Below are positions 1-7,987 of a stretch of 64,000 bases of DNA, one piece after another (position 1 is the stretch's first letter; the number at the start of each line of letters is the position of its first letter). Under the pieces are notes generated by a model, which saw only the letters and a program-made list of their open reading frames with translations, was not told the DNA's origin and searched no databases. The stretch comes from Faecalicatena sp. Marseille-Q4148 (GTDB lineage Bacteria; Bacillota; Clostridia; Lachnospirales; Lachnospiraceae), in the NCBI GenBank assembly GCA_018228665.1, contig CP073692.1, positions 1,376,046 to 1,440,045 of the forward strand, read 5' to 3'. The translations under genes were made by a program, and so were the position numbers.

Positions 1-1
1 C

Positions 2-265
2 AGAGCAATCTCCAGGGAAAAGCACAAAATATTCCTTTCCTTTAATCGGTGGCGAGATTCTATCCTTCATACTTTTGGTTATGATCCTCTAAAATGCCCT
101 TCTTGTGGTACAACTATGCTTTTCCTTGAGTTATATTTCAACCATGAACCTGTTCCTTTGCATGAATTATATGAAAGAGTGATGCGTAAGCACCGATGCC
201 GTTCTCCTGCCTCTCCTTCTTCTCTTCCACAGTCTCCTGTTACATGGTACAATCAACGTATCTAA
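2..265 (+). CDS. IS91-family transposase, C-terminal fragment (runs off left edge)
   Basis: An open frame enters from the left edge and ends with TAA at 263-265, giving 87 residues. It contains a CPSCG motif followed by TTMLFLELYF and ends in a basic, Ser/Pro-rich tail. This matches the C-terminus I know from IS91-type (HUH, Y1/Y2) transposases of gut Clostridia, where a C-terminal Cys pair follows the catalytic domain. The catalytic HUH and Tyr residues would lie outside the window, so activity cannot be judged. The small acidic gene at 288 follows by 22 bp on the same strand and probably travels with it. The family call is from memory of similar proteins. Confidence 0.6.
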   Translation, partial: RAISREKHKIFLSFNRWRDSILHTFGYDPLKCPSCGTTMLFLELYFNHEPVPLHELYERVMRKHRCRSPASPSSLPQSPVTWYNQRI

Positions 266-287
266 TATGGAAATGGAGGCGATCACT

Positions 288-482
288 ATGAAACGAATCA
301 CTGAGGCAGAACTTGCAAAGGAACTTCGGGAACAGTATATTAAAAATCCTCCAGAAGGCATGACTTCTGACGAAGTCCGCGACATGAGCGATGATGATCT
401 TTTGGATATGGATTATTTCTTACACGAATTTGATGATCTGGATGATGACGATTTCGGCGAAGAAGGTTTTTATATCTTCTAA
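288..482 (+). CDS. Small acidic protein accompanying the IS91-type transposase
   Basis: Encodes 64 residues with no domain I can name. The N-terminal half is amphipathic and charged (ITEAELAKELREQ); the C-terminal half is strongly acidic, with Asp runs (SDDDLLDMD, DDLDDDDFGEEG). A GGAGG at 275-279, 8 nt upstream, fixes the start at 288 rather than the in-frame ATG at 267. It lies 22 bp behind the transposase stop and is followed by a terminator, so the two are probably co-transcribed. The acidity could suit a DNA mimic or a partner of the basic transposase, but that is only inference. Proteins like this recur next to IS91-type transposases in Lachnospiraceae, as I recall. Confidence 0.65.
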   Translation: MKRITEAELAKELREQYIKNPPEGMTSDEVRDMSDDDLLDMDYFLHEFDDLDDDDFGEEGFYIF

Positions 483-504
483 ACTCAAACCGTCTATTTC
501 CTTT

Positions 505-528
505 GCCCGCCTTTGTGCGGGCTATTTT
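505..528 (+). terminator. Intrinsic terminator after the IS91-associated genes
   Basis: GCCCGC (505-510) and GCGGGC (517-522) form a 6-bp GC stem with a 6-nt loop, followed by CTATTTT. It sits 23 bp past the stop of the small acidic gene. Confidence 0.7.
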
Positions 529-534
529 CATTCA

Positions 535-558
535 AAAGTTCGACGAAAGTCGAACTTT
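535..558 (+). repeat. Perfect 10-bp hairpin with GAAA tetraloop, possible IS91 end structure
   Basis: AAAGTTCGAC (535-544) and GTCGAACTTT (549-558) are exact complements around GAAA (545-548). There is no T-run, so it is not an obvious terminator. IS91/HUH elements carry hairpins at their ends, and this lies just past the transposase operon. Confidence 0.45.
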
Positions 559-787
559 CCTATAAAGTAAAAAAAGACTCCTATTATGACATCTGCCACA
601 ATAAAAGTCTTGCGTTCTCATTTGATACGGATACCTCTCGGTATCGATTGACGGTTTCAAACCCATCCCGTAGGATGTTTGGCTACTCCCTTTTATCTGC
701 TTGCTATTAAACTAGCATTTTTTAATGATTTTGTCAATAGATTTTTCAAGTATTGATTGCTTTTCTGCCCTTTGCTTTCACATTTTC
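559..787. other. Non-coding stretch between the IS91 remnant and the mgtE promoter
   Basis: No convincing gene. It holds two short hairpins: GATACC/GGTATC at 630-645 with a TCTC loop, and CATCC/GGATG around 666-679 with a CGTA loop and partly pairing flanks. They may belong to the non-coding end of the IS91-type element, but I cannot mark the element boundary. Confidence 0.35.
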
Positions 788-816
788 TTGACACCCTTTC
801 TTACCCACGTTATAAT
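788..816 (+). promoter_or_regulatory. Sigma-A promoter of mgtE
   Basis: TTGACA (788-793), 17 bp, TATAAT (811-816): both hexamers are exact consensus. It predicts transcription from about 823, leaving a leader of about 100 nt before the mgtE start. Confidence 0.85.
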
Positions 817-923
817 GAACTGGAAAATTTGAACGGAAAGGCAGGTGAGCAGCATGGACGCAGGAGCCAGTTATCCTTCGTGGAGCTTTATAGACAATTT
901 CATCAGGAAAAGGAGTTTTTGTT

Positions 924-2261
924 ATGAACAAAGAAATCTTTATGGATCTCTTACAGGCGCGGGAATTCAAGGCTGTAAGAAGTATTTTGAATGTCATGAA
1001 TGCAGTGGACATTGCTGCTCTCATGTCAGAACTGGAAGATAAAGAGCTTGCACTGGCATTTCGGCTCATTCCGAAGACTAAGGCTGCAGATGTATTTGCC
1101 AATATGAATAATTCCATGCAGTCATATCTCGTTGAGATTTTTACTGAGAAAGAATTGAAAGAACTTCTCGACGAGCTCTTTCTGGATGATACCGTTGATC
1201 TTCTCGAAGATCTCCCGGCAAATCTTGTGACACGGATTCTGGAGGCAGTAGACCAGGAGAAACGCACGAAGATTAATACACTTTTAAATTATCCGGAAGA
1301 CAGCGCCGGCAGTGTAATGACAACAGAATATGTCGATTTGAAGAAGACAGACACTGTGCGCCAGGCGCTCTCCCATATCAAACGAACCGGAATCCACAAG
1401 GAAACCATATATACCTGTTATGTTTTGGAGCATCGCCGTCTTCTCGGCATTGTTTCTGCCAAAGATTTGATGACGATGGATGACGATCTCACAATGGAAG
1501 AACTGATGGAAACTGAAATCATTTCTGTTTCTACTCACACAGACCAGGAAGAGGTAGCCAAACTGTTTTCAAAATATGATCTGCTTGCGATTCCGGTGCT
1601 TGACCAGGACGATCTCATGGTAGGTATTGTTACGTTCGATGATGCGATGGATGTCATCGAAGAAGAGACAACAGAAGATATGGCTCTCATGGGCGCTGTA
1701 ACTCCAAGTGAAAAGGGATATTTTGAAGCCAGTGTATTTGAACATGCCAAGAACCGTATCGTCTGGCTTCTCGTTCTTATGATTTCTGCTACATTTACCG
1801 GTATGATCATTACGAAGTATGAGAATGCATTTGCGGCAGTCCCGCTTCTTGTATCCTTCATTCCAATGTTAATGGATACGGGCGGAAACTGCGGCTCCCA
1901 GAGTTCTACATTGATCATTCGCGGTCTTGCACTTGATGAATTCGAATTCAAAGACATTTTCAGGATTATGTTTAAGGAATTCCGCGTTTCTTTGCTTGTA
2001 GGCGCCTTTCTTGCCCTGGCAAACGGATTGCGTATTTTCCTAATGTATAAAGATGTCTCTCTGGCTGTTGTTGTATCACTCTCTCTTGTAGCTACAATCA
2101 TTATTTCTAAATTGATCGGTTGTACACTGCCGCTGTTTGCCAAAAAATTCCATTTCGATCCGGCAATCATGGCGGCGCCTCTCATTACAACAATCGTAGA
2201 TACCTGTTCTGTCATGATCTATTTCCAGATTGCAACAATGATTTTCCACCTGTCAGTTTAG
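924..2261 (+). CDS. mgtE: Magnesium transporter MgtE
   Basis: 445 residues, the usual MgtE length; a Mg2+ channel in the cytoplasmic membrane gated by cytosolic Mg2+. The order of domains is a helical MgtE N-domain (about 1-125), two CBS domains (about 126-250) and a C-terminal membrane part of about five helices (about 275-445). The membrane part carries the family signature LMDTGGNCGSQSST near residue 320 and a conserved Asp in TTIVDTCS near 425, which lines the pore in known MgtE. A GGAG motif precedes the ATG at 924. The gene stands alone under a consensus promoter, with an IS1182-type element starting 6 bp after its stop. I see no Mg2+-sensing M-box in the leader. Confidence 0.95.
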   Translation: MNKEIFMDLLQAREFKAVRSILNVMNAVDIAALMSELEDKELALAFRLIPKTKAADVFANMNNSMQSYLVEIFTEKELKELLDELFLDDTVDLLEDLPANLVTRILEAVDQEKRTKINTLLNYPEDSAGSVMTTEYVDLKKTDTVRQALSHIKRTGIHKETIYTCYVLEHRRLLGIVSAKDLMTMDDDLTMEELMETEIISVSTHTDQEEVAKLFSKYDLLAIPVLDQDDLMVGIVTFDDAMDVIEEETTEDMALMGAVTPSEKGYFEASVFEHAKNRIVWLLVLMISATFTGMIITKYENAFAAVPLLVSFIPMLMDTGGNCGSQSSTLIIRGLALDEFEFKDIFRIMFKEFRVSLLVGAFLALANGLRIFLMYKDVSLAVVVSLSLVATIIISKLIGCTLPLFAKKFHFDPAIMAAPLITTIVDTCSVMIYFQIATMIFHLSV

Positions 2262-2311
2262 TTACTTAAAAAGGGGCTGTCGGTTAATACCGATTTTTAG
2301 GCTCTAAATCT

Positions 2312-2380
2312 CAAAATACGAATCTCCTTTAGAAATCAGTGTTTTTCGCACCTGATCTTCTATGAGAGATTCGTATTTTG
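2312..2380. repeat. 15-bp perfect inverted repeat inside the left end of the IS
   Basis: CAAAATACGAATCTC (2312-2326) and GAGATTCGTATTTTG (2366-2380) are exact complements with a 39-nt spacer. They lie just downstream of the transposase stop, so they may form a stem in its mRNA 3' end or block incoming transcription. Confidence 0.75.
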
Positions 2381-2445
2381 TCTTTTTCGTATGTATTTTT
2401 GGGCACAAAAACCCCTCAACCTGCATATTTAAACGTACACATTTT

Positions 2446-4200
2446 CTAAGCAACTGTTTCTTCGATTTTTTTCTCAAATTTTTGGATTTTTTCATGAAGA
2501 AAACGATGGTATTTATTTATATTTCTTCCAATCGCATACAGCATGAATTCTTTATATACTTTTTCGGATGTCCGGTAATTGAATCGGCGGAAACTGTCAT
2601 TTTCTTTAATGTCTCCAAAATGTCCCTCTGTCTGGATGGAACGAATCTGACGATTTAAGATCCCTTTCTCACTCTGGATGTTTTTATGGGATTCTTCTTT
2701 CAAAGCTTCCCATTGTTCGTTGATCTTCATCACTTTATTTTTCTCTCTATCTTTTTCGGCATCATATTTATAGAGACATTTTGCTTTATGTTCACAACCA
2801 CTGCAGTCTGCACATCCATACACTTCAAAGGTTTGTGTATAACCAGTCTGTGCTTTTGTTTCTGTTCGGATATGATGCAATTCTCTTCCGTCATGGCAAA
2901 TATAATACAACTCATCTTCAAATATCTGCGTTTTCATGTTGTAATACTTTCCGATTTCTTCTGTATACGCACGTGTTTTCCGTTTTTCATGATCCTGCAG
3001 CTTGATATAGCTGGAGATTTTATGTTCTTTTAAGTACAGTAGGTTTCTTTCGCTGCAATACCCGCTATCTGCTGTCACTTCCTCAAGAATATCCCCAAAT
3101 GCTTTTTGATGTTTTTCCAAAACCGGAATCAACGTATTATAATCTGTCCGATCATTGCTGACATAAGTCTGGACAATGAAATAATTCTCTACTGCAATCT
3201 GAACATTATATGCCGCTTTTAATTGCCCGTTCAGCATATGATCCTCTTTCATCCGCATAAAAGTAGCTTCCAGATCTGTTTTGGAATAACTGTTTCTGTC
3301 TGTTCCCATGATCTCAAAACACTCTTTATATCCCATAAGACGTTCACCACAGGCTTCCAATTCTTCGTAAAGCTGCTGGATTTCCGATTTTCTTTTTCCT
3401 TTTCCATAAACAAATGTAATCTGTTCCTGTTCTGCTATCTGTATCAGATTTTTTTGGAGCTTCAGTATCTCCAACGGAGAACAATTGTCAATCTCTATGA
3501 TTGTATTATTGGATAACTTTTTATGTTTTGTCAGTTTTCTTTTTCGGTTCTTTTCAATGACATCCCGTACTTTCTCCATTCCTTCGATCACGAACATATG
3601 TGCATGGGGAATGTCATATTTGATGCCATACTCATTTTCATCAATCAAAACGTTATACTTTTGATACAATAAATCAATAGTATCCAGTAGTCCTGCAAGA
3701 TGATAATTGATTGTTCCTCTCCAGACAAACGTATAACGGTTCGCATTGGCTTCTATTTTTGTACCGTCAATAAAAAGATTTTTTAGTGTGATGAATCCTT
3801 CTTTTTGCAGGCGACGAAGAAACTGATAATTCAGCTCATCCAGTACATCAGCGGTCAGTTTCTTATTCTTGAAGTCATAAAAAGCATCCCGTTTCGGCTT
3901 CTGACCTTTCGTAAGCCAGATAAAGGCGAGATCTCTTTCACATAATTCTACAATACGGTCAACAGCTCTTATCCCACGCATGTTTGCGTAAGTAACTACA
4001 GCATACATCATGATTGGGTTGTACCCGGTTCTTCCCTTATCAGAACAATTGGCTAATAAGCCAGAAAAATCTAACTCCTCCATCACTTTTTTCAGGGTAT
4101 AGACTGGATCGTCGTCTGGTAAACACAATTCGAAGAAACTGAAGTTAATTTTCTGTTGCCCTAATTCAAAAAAATCGTTATAATAGTCTTTGTTTAGCAT
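2446..4200 (-). CDS. IS1182-family DDE transposase
   Basis: 584 residues from the ATG at 4200 (MLNKDYYNDFFELGQ). An in-frame ATG at 4329 would add 43 residues, but it reads through the end hairpin and has no family-like sequence, so I prefer 4200. The N-terminal region resembles the DUF772 transposase domain (NPIMMYAVVTYANMRGIRAVD). Candidate DDE residues are the Asp in LFIDGTKIEANAN, the Asp in TADSGYCSE, and the Glu in GDIKENDSFRRFNYR near the C-terminus. A Cys cluster (CADCSGCEHKAKC) lies before the last acidic residue. There is no good Shine-Dalgarno. A TATAAT-like box sits only a few nt before the ATG, so the message could be nearly leaderless, or expression may depend on the element's junction. 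Confidence 0.9.
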   Translation of the reverse strand: MLNKDYYNDFFELGQQKINFSFFELCLPDDDPVYTLKKVMEELDFSGLLANCSDKGRTGYNPIMMYAVVTYANMRGIRAVDRIVELCERDLAFIWLTKGQKPKRDAFYDFKNKKLTADVLDELNYQFLRRLQKEGFITLKNLFIDGTKIEANANRYTFVWRGTINYHLAGLLDTIDLLYQKYNVLIDENEYGIKYDIPHAHMFVIEGMEKVRDVIEKNRKRKLTKHKKLSNNTIIEIDNCSPLEILKLQKNLIQIAEQEQITFVYGKGKRKSEIQQLYEELEACGERLMGYKECFEIMGTDRNSYSKTDLEATFMRMKEDHMLNGQLKAAYNVQIAVENYFIVQTYVSNDRTDYNTLIPVLEKHQKAFGDILEEVTADSGYCSERNLLYLKEHKISSYIKLQDHEKRKTRAYTEEIGKYYNMKTQIFEDELYYICHDGRELHHIRTETKAQTGYTQTFEVYGCADCSGCEHKAKCLYKYDAEKDREKNKVMKINEQWEALKEESHKNIQSEKGILNRQIRSIQTEGHFGDIKENDSFRRFNYRTSEKVYKEFMLYAIGRNINKYHRFLHEKIQKFEKKIEETVA

Positions 4201-4275
4201 AGTTCCATTATAACATGGAACGGAGAAAATGATGGTTGTCGTTAGCCATCTTTTTCTCTTTTTATGGAAAAGTTT

Positions 4276-4315
4276 CAGGGGCAGGTTTGACTCATACAAG
4301 TCAAATCTGCCCCTG
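4276..4315. repeat. 17-bp imperfect hairpin at the right end of the IS
   Basis: Arms at 4276-4292 and 4299-4315 pair over 17 bp with one mismatch (a G-U in RNA) around a 6-nt loop. It lies upstream of the transposase start, where hairpins in IS elements often shield the gene from outside transcription. Confidence 0.75.
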
Positions 4316-4380
4316 TTTGGAACTATCATTTCCCGACAGCCCCTTTTTTTATTTTCAGAGAGCAGCTTCTCTTTTGTATT

Positions 4381-5412
4381 CTATTTTACTTTAATTTCGT
4401 GAATCCATCCTTCCGGCGCTTCAATTCGTCCCATCTGGATTCCGGTCAGTGTGTCATACAGCTTCTTCGTAACAGGTCCCATCGCTTCCATACCGCTTGG
4501 GAAGCAGATTTCTTCCCCATGATCCACAATCTTTCCTACCGGAGAAATGACTGCTGCTGTCCCGCAAAGTCCACATTCTGCAAATGTTTTTACTTCTTCA
4601 AGTGTTACTTCCCGCTCTTCCACTTCCAATCCCAGATATTCTCTGGCAACATAGACGAGCGAACGTCTCGTAATCGAAGGTAAAATGCTGTCTGACTTTG
4701 GCGTAATCACTTTATTATCTTTTGTGACAAAAATAAAATTCGCACCTCCGGTCTCTTCTACTTTTGTTCTTGTACCCGGATCCAGATATAAATTCTCATC
4801 ATATCCTTCTTTATGAGCTGTCATAATTGCATGAAGGCTCATTGCATAGTTCAGTCCGGCTTTAATATGTCCTGTTCCATGCGGCGCCGCCCTGTCAAAA
4901 TCAGATACTTTAATCGTAAGCGGCTTTGCACCGCCTTTAAAATACGGTCCCACCGGTGTTACAAATATACGGAACTGATATTCATCTGCCGGTTTCACTC
5001 CAATGACTGGATTTGTGCCAAACAGATATGGGCGAATATATAAAGTAGCTCCGGAGCCAAACGGCGGAACCCACTCAGCATTCGCCGCTACAACTTGCTC
5101 CACTGCTTCCACAAACTTCTCTTTCGGAAATACCGGCATTTCAAGCCGTCTCGCAGAATCTTCCATACGCTGTCCATTCAGATCCGGCCGGAATGTGACA
5201 ATTCTTCCGTCTTCTGTTGTATATGCTTTTAACCCTTCAAAACACGTCTGCGCATACTGTAGTACACCTGCACACTCATTGATAACGACATTCGCATCCG
5301 ATGTCAGCTTTCCTTCCTGCCATTTCCCATCTTTAAAATCTGCAACGTATCTCTGATCTGTCTGTACATAGGCAAATCCAAGATTGGCCCAGTCCATCTC
5401 TTTTTTCTCCAT
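4381..5412 (-). CDS. ilvE: Branched-chain amino-acid aminotransferase
   Basis: 343 residues, a class IV PLP aminotransferase that makes Val, Leu and Ile from their 2-oxo acids with glutamate as amino donor. The probable PLP lysine is K184 in GHIKAGLNYA; the substrate/PLP loops FEGLKAY (about 58-64) and KVEETGGANFIF (about 220) are typical of type II bacterial and eukaryotic-like BCATs. AAGGA lies close before the ATG at 5412; the later Met of MDWANLGF is less well placed. It follows ilvB-ilvN on the same strand after a 105-bp gap but has its own promoter at 5466-5494, so it can be expressed separately. Confidence 0.95.
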   Translation of the reverse strand: MEKKEMDWANLGFAYVQTDQRYVADFKDGKWQEGKLTSDANVVINECAGVLQYAQTCFEGLKAYTTEDGRIVTFRPDLNGQRMEDSARRLEMPVFPKEKFVEAVEQVVAANAEWVPPFGSGATLYIRPYLFGTNPVIGVKPADEYQFRIFVTPVGPYFKGGAKPLTIKVSDFDRAAPHGTGHIKAGLNYAMSLHAIMTAHKEGYDENLYLDPGTRTKVEETGGANFIFVTKDNKVITPKSDSILPSITRRSLVYVAREYLGLEVEEREVTLEEVKTFAECGLCGTAAVISPVGKIVDHGEEICFPSGMEAMGPVTKKLYDTLTGIQMGRIEAPEGWIHEIKVK

Positions 5413-5465
5413 ATTCCTTCACTCCAATCACTATTGCTGGCACATTTGCACTTTTTATGCTCTTC

Positions 5466-5494
5466 ATTATAATACGGTCAAACATAAAATTCAA
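5466..5494 (-). promoter_or_regulatory. Sigma-A promoter of ilvE
   Basis: On the minus strand, TTGAAT (5489-5494), 17 bp, TATAAT (5466-5471). The implied leader is about 50 nt. Confidence 0.75.
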
Positions 5495-5517
5495 GAGTGC
5501 GCTCTGTTTTTATTCTC

Positions 5518-6027
5518 TTAGCGTTCGTTCATGCTGATCGCCTCAATCCCAACGCTTCCCCCTCTTACCACTTCAATCTGCTGAAATTCTTTCTGCATTA
5601 ATTCAATTACGGAATCATTTTTCGCTGCTGTCTGGACGAATTCTAAAAGCAGGCTGTCTCTTCCGTAGTCCACAACTTCAGCCCGAAACGCCTGGGCAAT
5701 CTGAAAAATCTCTTCCTTATCTTCATGACTGCAATTTCTGACTTTAATATATAAAATCTCTTTCATACAAACAGAAAGATCTGTAAAATCAATGACTTTA
5801 ATCACTTCCACCATACGGTTCAGCTGCTTTTTAATCTGCTCAAATGTCTCTTCATCGCTTTTTGTCTCCAGCGTCATCCGAGACACCGTCGGATCTTCCG
5901 TTGTTCCGACGGTCAGACTTTCCAGATTATAACATTTCCCTGAAAATAACCCTGAAATCTTAGAAAGCACACCTACCTGATTCTCGACATATAGAGAAAT
6001 CCATCTCTTTTTCAAATGATTATTCAT
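5518..6027 (-). CDS. ilvN: Acetolactate synthase small (regulatory) subunit
   Basis: 169 residues. An N-terminal ACT domain (about 8-80: SLYVENQVGVLSKISGLFSGKCYNL) is followed by the C-terminal acetolactate-synthase small-subunit domain ending in GGSVGIEAISMNER. In characterised enzymes this subunit binds valine and gives feedback control of the large subunit. The gene starts 11 bp after ilvB, so the two subunits are co-translated from one message. The length fits the family. Confidence 0.95.
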   Translation of the reverse strand: MNNHLKKRWISLYVENQVGVLSKISGLFSGKCYNLESLTVGTTEDPTVSRMTLETKSDEETFEQIKKQLNRMVEVIKVIDFTDLSVCMKEILYIKVRNCSHEDKEEIFQIAQAFRAEVVDYGRDSLLLEFVQTAAKNDSVIELMQKEFQQIEVVRGGSVGIEAISMNER

Positions 6028-6038
6028 ATCCGTACCTC

Positions 6039-7757
6039 CTAACTCATCAGCATTTCTTCCAATGTACCGCCCGGCTTTAACATCGGATATACCATTTCTT
6101 CACTGTCAATAATAAACTCTATCACTGTCGGTGTTTTCATATTTTCCTTTGCCTGCAGAAACGCATCCCGGATTTCTTCCTCTTTTGTAACCCGGATTCC
6201 GCAGGCCCCATAACTCTCTGCCAGTTTCACAAAATCCGGAAGGTATGGAGGACATTCGCAGTTCCCGCATTGACCGTCACAACTTCTCCGATACTTCAAA
6301 CAAGTCATCGAATACCGCTTCCCATAAAATAATTTCTGCCATTGACGCACCATCCCAAGAAAACTGTTATTAAACACGCATAAAACAAGTGGCAGTTCCT
6401 GTGCTGCAGCTGTCGCCAGTTCCTGAATATTCATCTGCATGCCTCCATCTCCGGAAAACATAACTACCGGCACATCCGGACATGCGATCTTTGCACCGAT
6501 AGCGCCAGGCAGACCATATCCCATTGTTCCAAGACCGCCTGAAGTCAGCAAACGACGTTTTTCATTGAGACGAAGAAACTGCGTTACCCACATCTGATGC
6601 TGTCCAACATCCGTCACAGCGATCATATCATCAAAAACTTCATCTGCAGTTTCAATGATTTTCTGAGGACTCATACCGTTTCTCTTTTTCATCTGGAGCG
6701 GATACGCTTCTTTCCAGTCTCTGATCTGGGCGATCCAATCTTTCTTTTCGCAGTTTTCCACATATGCGAGCATTTTCTCAATCGCTTCTTTCGCATCTGC
6801 AACGATCGGAATATCTACCTGAATATTTCTGGAAATAGATGCCGTATCAATATCAATATGAACAATCTGTGCATTTGTAGCAAATTCATGCAGTTTTCCG
6901 GTAATCCGGTCATTAAAGCGTGTGCCGATAGAAAACAGAAGATCACAGGCCCCTACCGCCATATTTGCCGCATAGGTACCGTGCATTCCAAGATTGCCGA
7001 TATATAGCGGATGGTCTGACGGAATTGCTCCCTTTCCCATAATCGTTGTCACAACCGGAATTCCTGTCTTCTCCACTAATTGCCGAAATGCTTCGTTGGC
7101 TCTGGAAATATTCACACCGCCGCCCGCCAGAAACAGCGGCCGCTCTGCTTTGTGAAGCATCTTGATCCCTCGTTTTAACTGACCAATATGTACCGGTGGA
7201 TTTGGCTTATATCCACGAATCGATACTTCCTTTGGATATTCCGAACTTCCAAGTTCTGCCATGACATCTTTCGGAAGATCTACCACTACCGGACCCGGCC
7301 GCCCTGTCCGGGCAATATAAAATGCTTCCTTCACAATTCTTCCCAAATCTTCTCTTCGTTTCACAGTAATTCCATATTTACAGATTGTTCGTGTGATTCC
7401 GATGATATCCACTTCTTGAAACGCATCATTGCCGATCAGATTCACCGGAACCTGGCCGGTAAAACATACAAGCGGAACGCTGTCATAATTGGCAGTGGCA
7501 ATTCCTGTCACAAGATTCGTTGCTCCCGGACCACTTGTCACAAGGCAGACACCAACTTTTCCGGTTATGCGTGCATACGCATCTGCCTCATGCACAAGCG
7601 CCTGTTCATGCCGCGGAAGAATTACTCGCGTATGATCCTGTTTCCACAATTCGTCACAAATATCTATTGTGCAGGCGCCCGGATATCCAAATAATACCTC
7701 AACTCCTTCTTCTTTTAATGCTTTTACAAGTAATTTATTCCCTGATATTTTCTTCAT
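6039..7757 (-). CDS. ilvB: Acetolactate synthase large subunit, with a Cys-rich insert
   Basis: 572 residues, a ThDP-dependent enzyme condensing pyruvate to acetolactate (or with 2-oxobutyrate), the first common step of branched-chain amino-acid synthesis. Visible parts are the N-terminal ThDP Glu region (FGYPGACTID), the central FAD/DHS-like domain, and the C-terminal ThDP motif SGDGGMQMNIQE with VFNNSFLGMVRQW. After LFYGKRYS there is a cysteine-rich stretch (about residues 480-500, Cys spaced C-x6-C-x3-C-x2-C-x-C) before PDFVKLAESYG; typical enzymes are shorter here. GAGGAGG precedes the ATG. The gene is preceded by an attenuator-like terminator at 7784-7816 and a consensus promoter. Confidence 0.95.
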   Translation of the reverse strand: MKKISGNKLLVKALKEEGVEVLFGYPGACTIDICDELWKQDHTRVILPRHEQALVHEADAYARITGKVGVCLVTSGPGATNLVTGIATANYDSVPLVCFTGQVPVNLIGNDAFQEVDIIGITRTICKYGITVKRREDLGRIVKEAFYIARTGRPGPVVVDLPKDVMAELGSSEYPKEVSIRGYKPNPPVHIGQLKRGIKMLHKAERPLFLAGGGVNISRANEAFRQLVEKTGIPVVTTIMGKGAIPSDHPLYIGNLGMHGTYAANMAVGACDLLFSIGTRFNDRITGKLHEFATNAQIVHIDIDTASISRNIQVDIPIVADAKEAIEKMLAYVENCEKKDWIAQIRDWKEAYPLQMKKRNGMSPQKIIETADEVFDDMIAVTDVGQHQMWVTQFLRLNEKRRLLTSGGLGTMGYGLPGAIGAKIACPDVPVVMFSGDGGMQMNIQELATAAAQELPLVLCVFNNSFLGMVRQWQKLFYGKRYSMTCLKYRRSCDGQCGNCECPPYLPDFVKLAESYGACGIRVTKEEEIRDAFLQAKENMKTPTVIEFIIDSEEMVYPMLKPGGTLEEMLMS

Positions 7758-7783
7758 CCGCTTTCCTCCTCTATTGCCTCTGA

Positions 7784-7816
7784 TAAAAAAACACCCCGGA
7801 CAAAACTGCCGGGGTG
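7784..7816 (-). terminator. Attenuator-type terminator in the ilvB leader
   Basis: On the minus strand CACCCCGG (7809-7816) pairs with CCGGGGTG (7792-7799) around a 9-nt loop and is followed by seven T and a short A/T stretch (7784-7791). It lies between the promoter at 7906-7934 and the ilvB start at 7757, so it must be bypassed for expression. Confidence 0.85.
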
Positions 7817-7899
7817 CTCATTCTCTTCCAGATAACGGAACTTCTAATACGCTCCCGTGTCATTCATGAATTCCGCAGCCATTGCGGAATTTCTTCAAT
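7817..7899 (-). promoter_or_regulatory. ilvB leader upstream of the attenuator, signal unknown
   Basis: From the predicted start near 7899 the leader first forms a 9-bp stem (AATTCCGCA at 7869-7877 with TGCGGAATT at 7883-7891, 5-nt loop), then a weakly structured part with GTTCC and GGAA segments, then the terminator. Short start-stop frames exist (one reading MNDTGAY), but none is rich in Ile, Leu or Val codons. I do not see T-box or ppGpp-riboswitch consensus boxes. The regulator could be an RNA ligand, a protein or a leader peptide. Confidence 0.5.
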
Positions 7900-7905
7900 A
7901 AAAAC

Positions 7906-7934
7906 ATTATATGATTACATTACATCAATGTCAA
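7906..7934 (-). promoter_or_regulatory. Sigma-A promoter of ilvB-ilvN
   Basis: On the minus strand TTGACA (7929-7934), 17 bp, TATAAT (7906-7911); both hexamers match consensus exactly. Confidence 0.85.
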
Positions 7935-7987
7935 CACAGCGTATTTAACCAACTCTCAGATTAAATTATATCAATTCTATTGTATTT

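Larger units (their letters stand above)
2268..4348 (-). mobile_element. IS1182-family insertion sequence, complete (about 2.08 kb)
   Basis: Bounded by a perfect 16-bp inverted repeat: AAAAAGGGGCTGTCGG at 2268-2283 and its complement at 4333-4348. The termini and the single large transposase gene, read on the minus strand, fit the IS1182 family. Large internal hairpins lie near both ends (2312-2380 and 4276-4315). It sits between mgtE and ilvE and disrupts neither. No clear target-site duplication is visible in the flanks (GTTACTT left, TTATTTT right). The transposase frame is unbroken, so the copy may be active. Confidence 0.85.

Noticed and set aside
845..1042. 65-residue plus-strand ORF overlapping the mgtE leader and start, a possible leader peptide
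   Set aside because: It runs into mgtE in another frame, has only a weak GGTGAG upstream and no family-like sequence; mgtE has a better start.
1535..2215. 226-codon open frame antisense to mgtE
   Set aside because: Lies fully inside mgtE on the other strand, with shadow-type composition and no ribosome site.
7758..7899. T-box, ppGpp (ykkC subtype) or guanidine riboswitch in front of ilvB
   Set aside because: A short GTTCCG...CTGG...GAGA run resembles ykkC parts, but the conserved AAAAGCCCGGGAG end and the T-box AGGGTGG box are absent.
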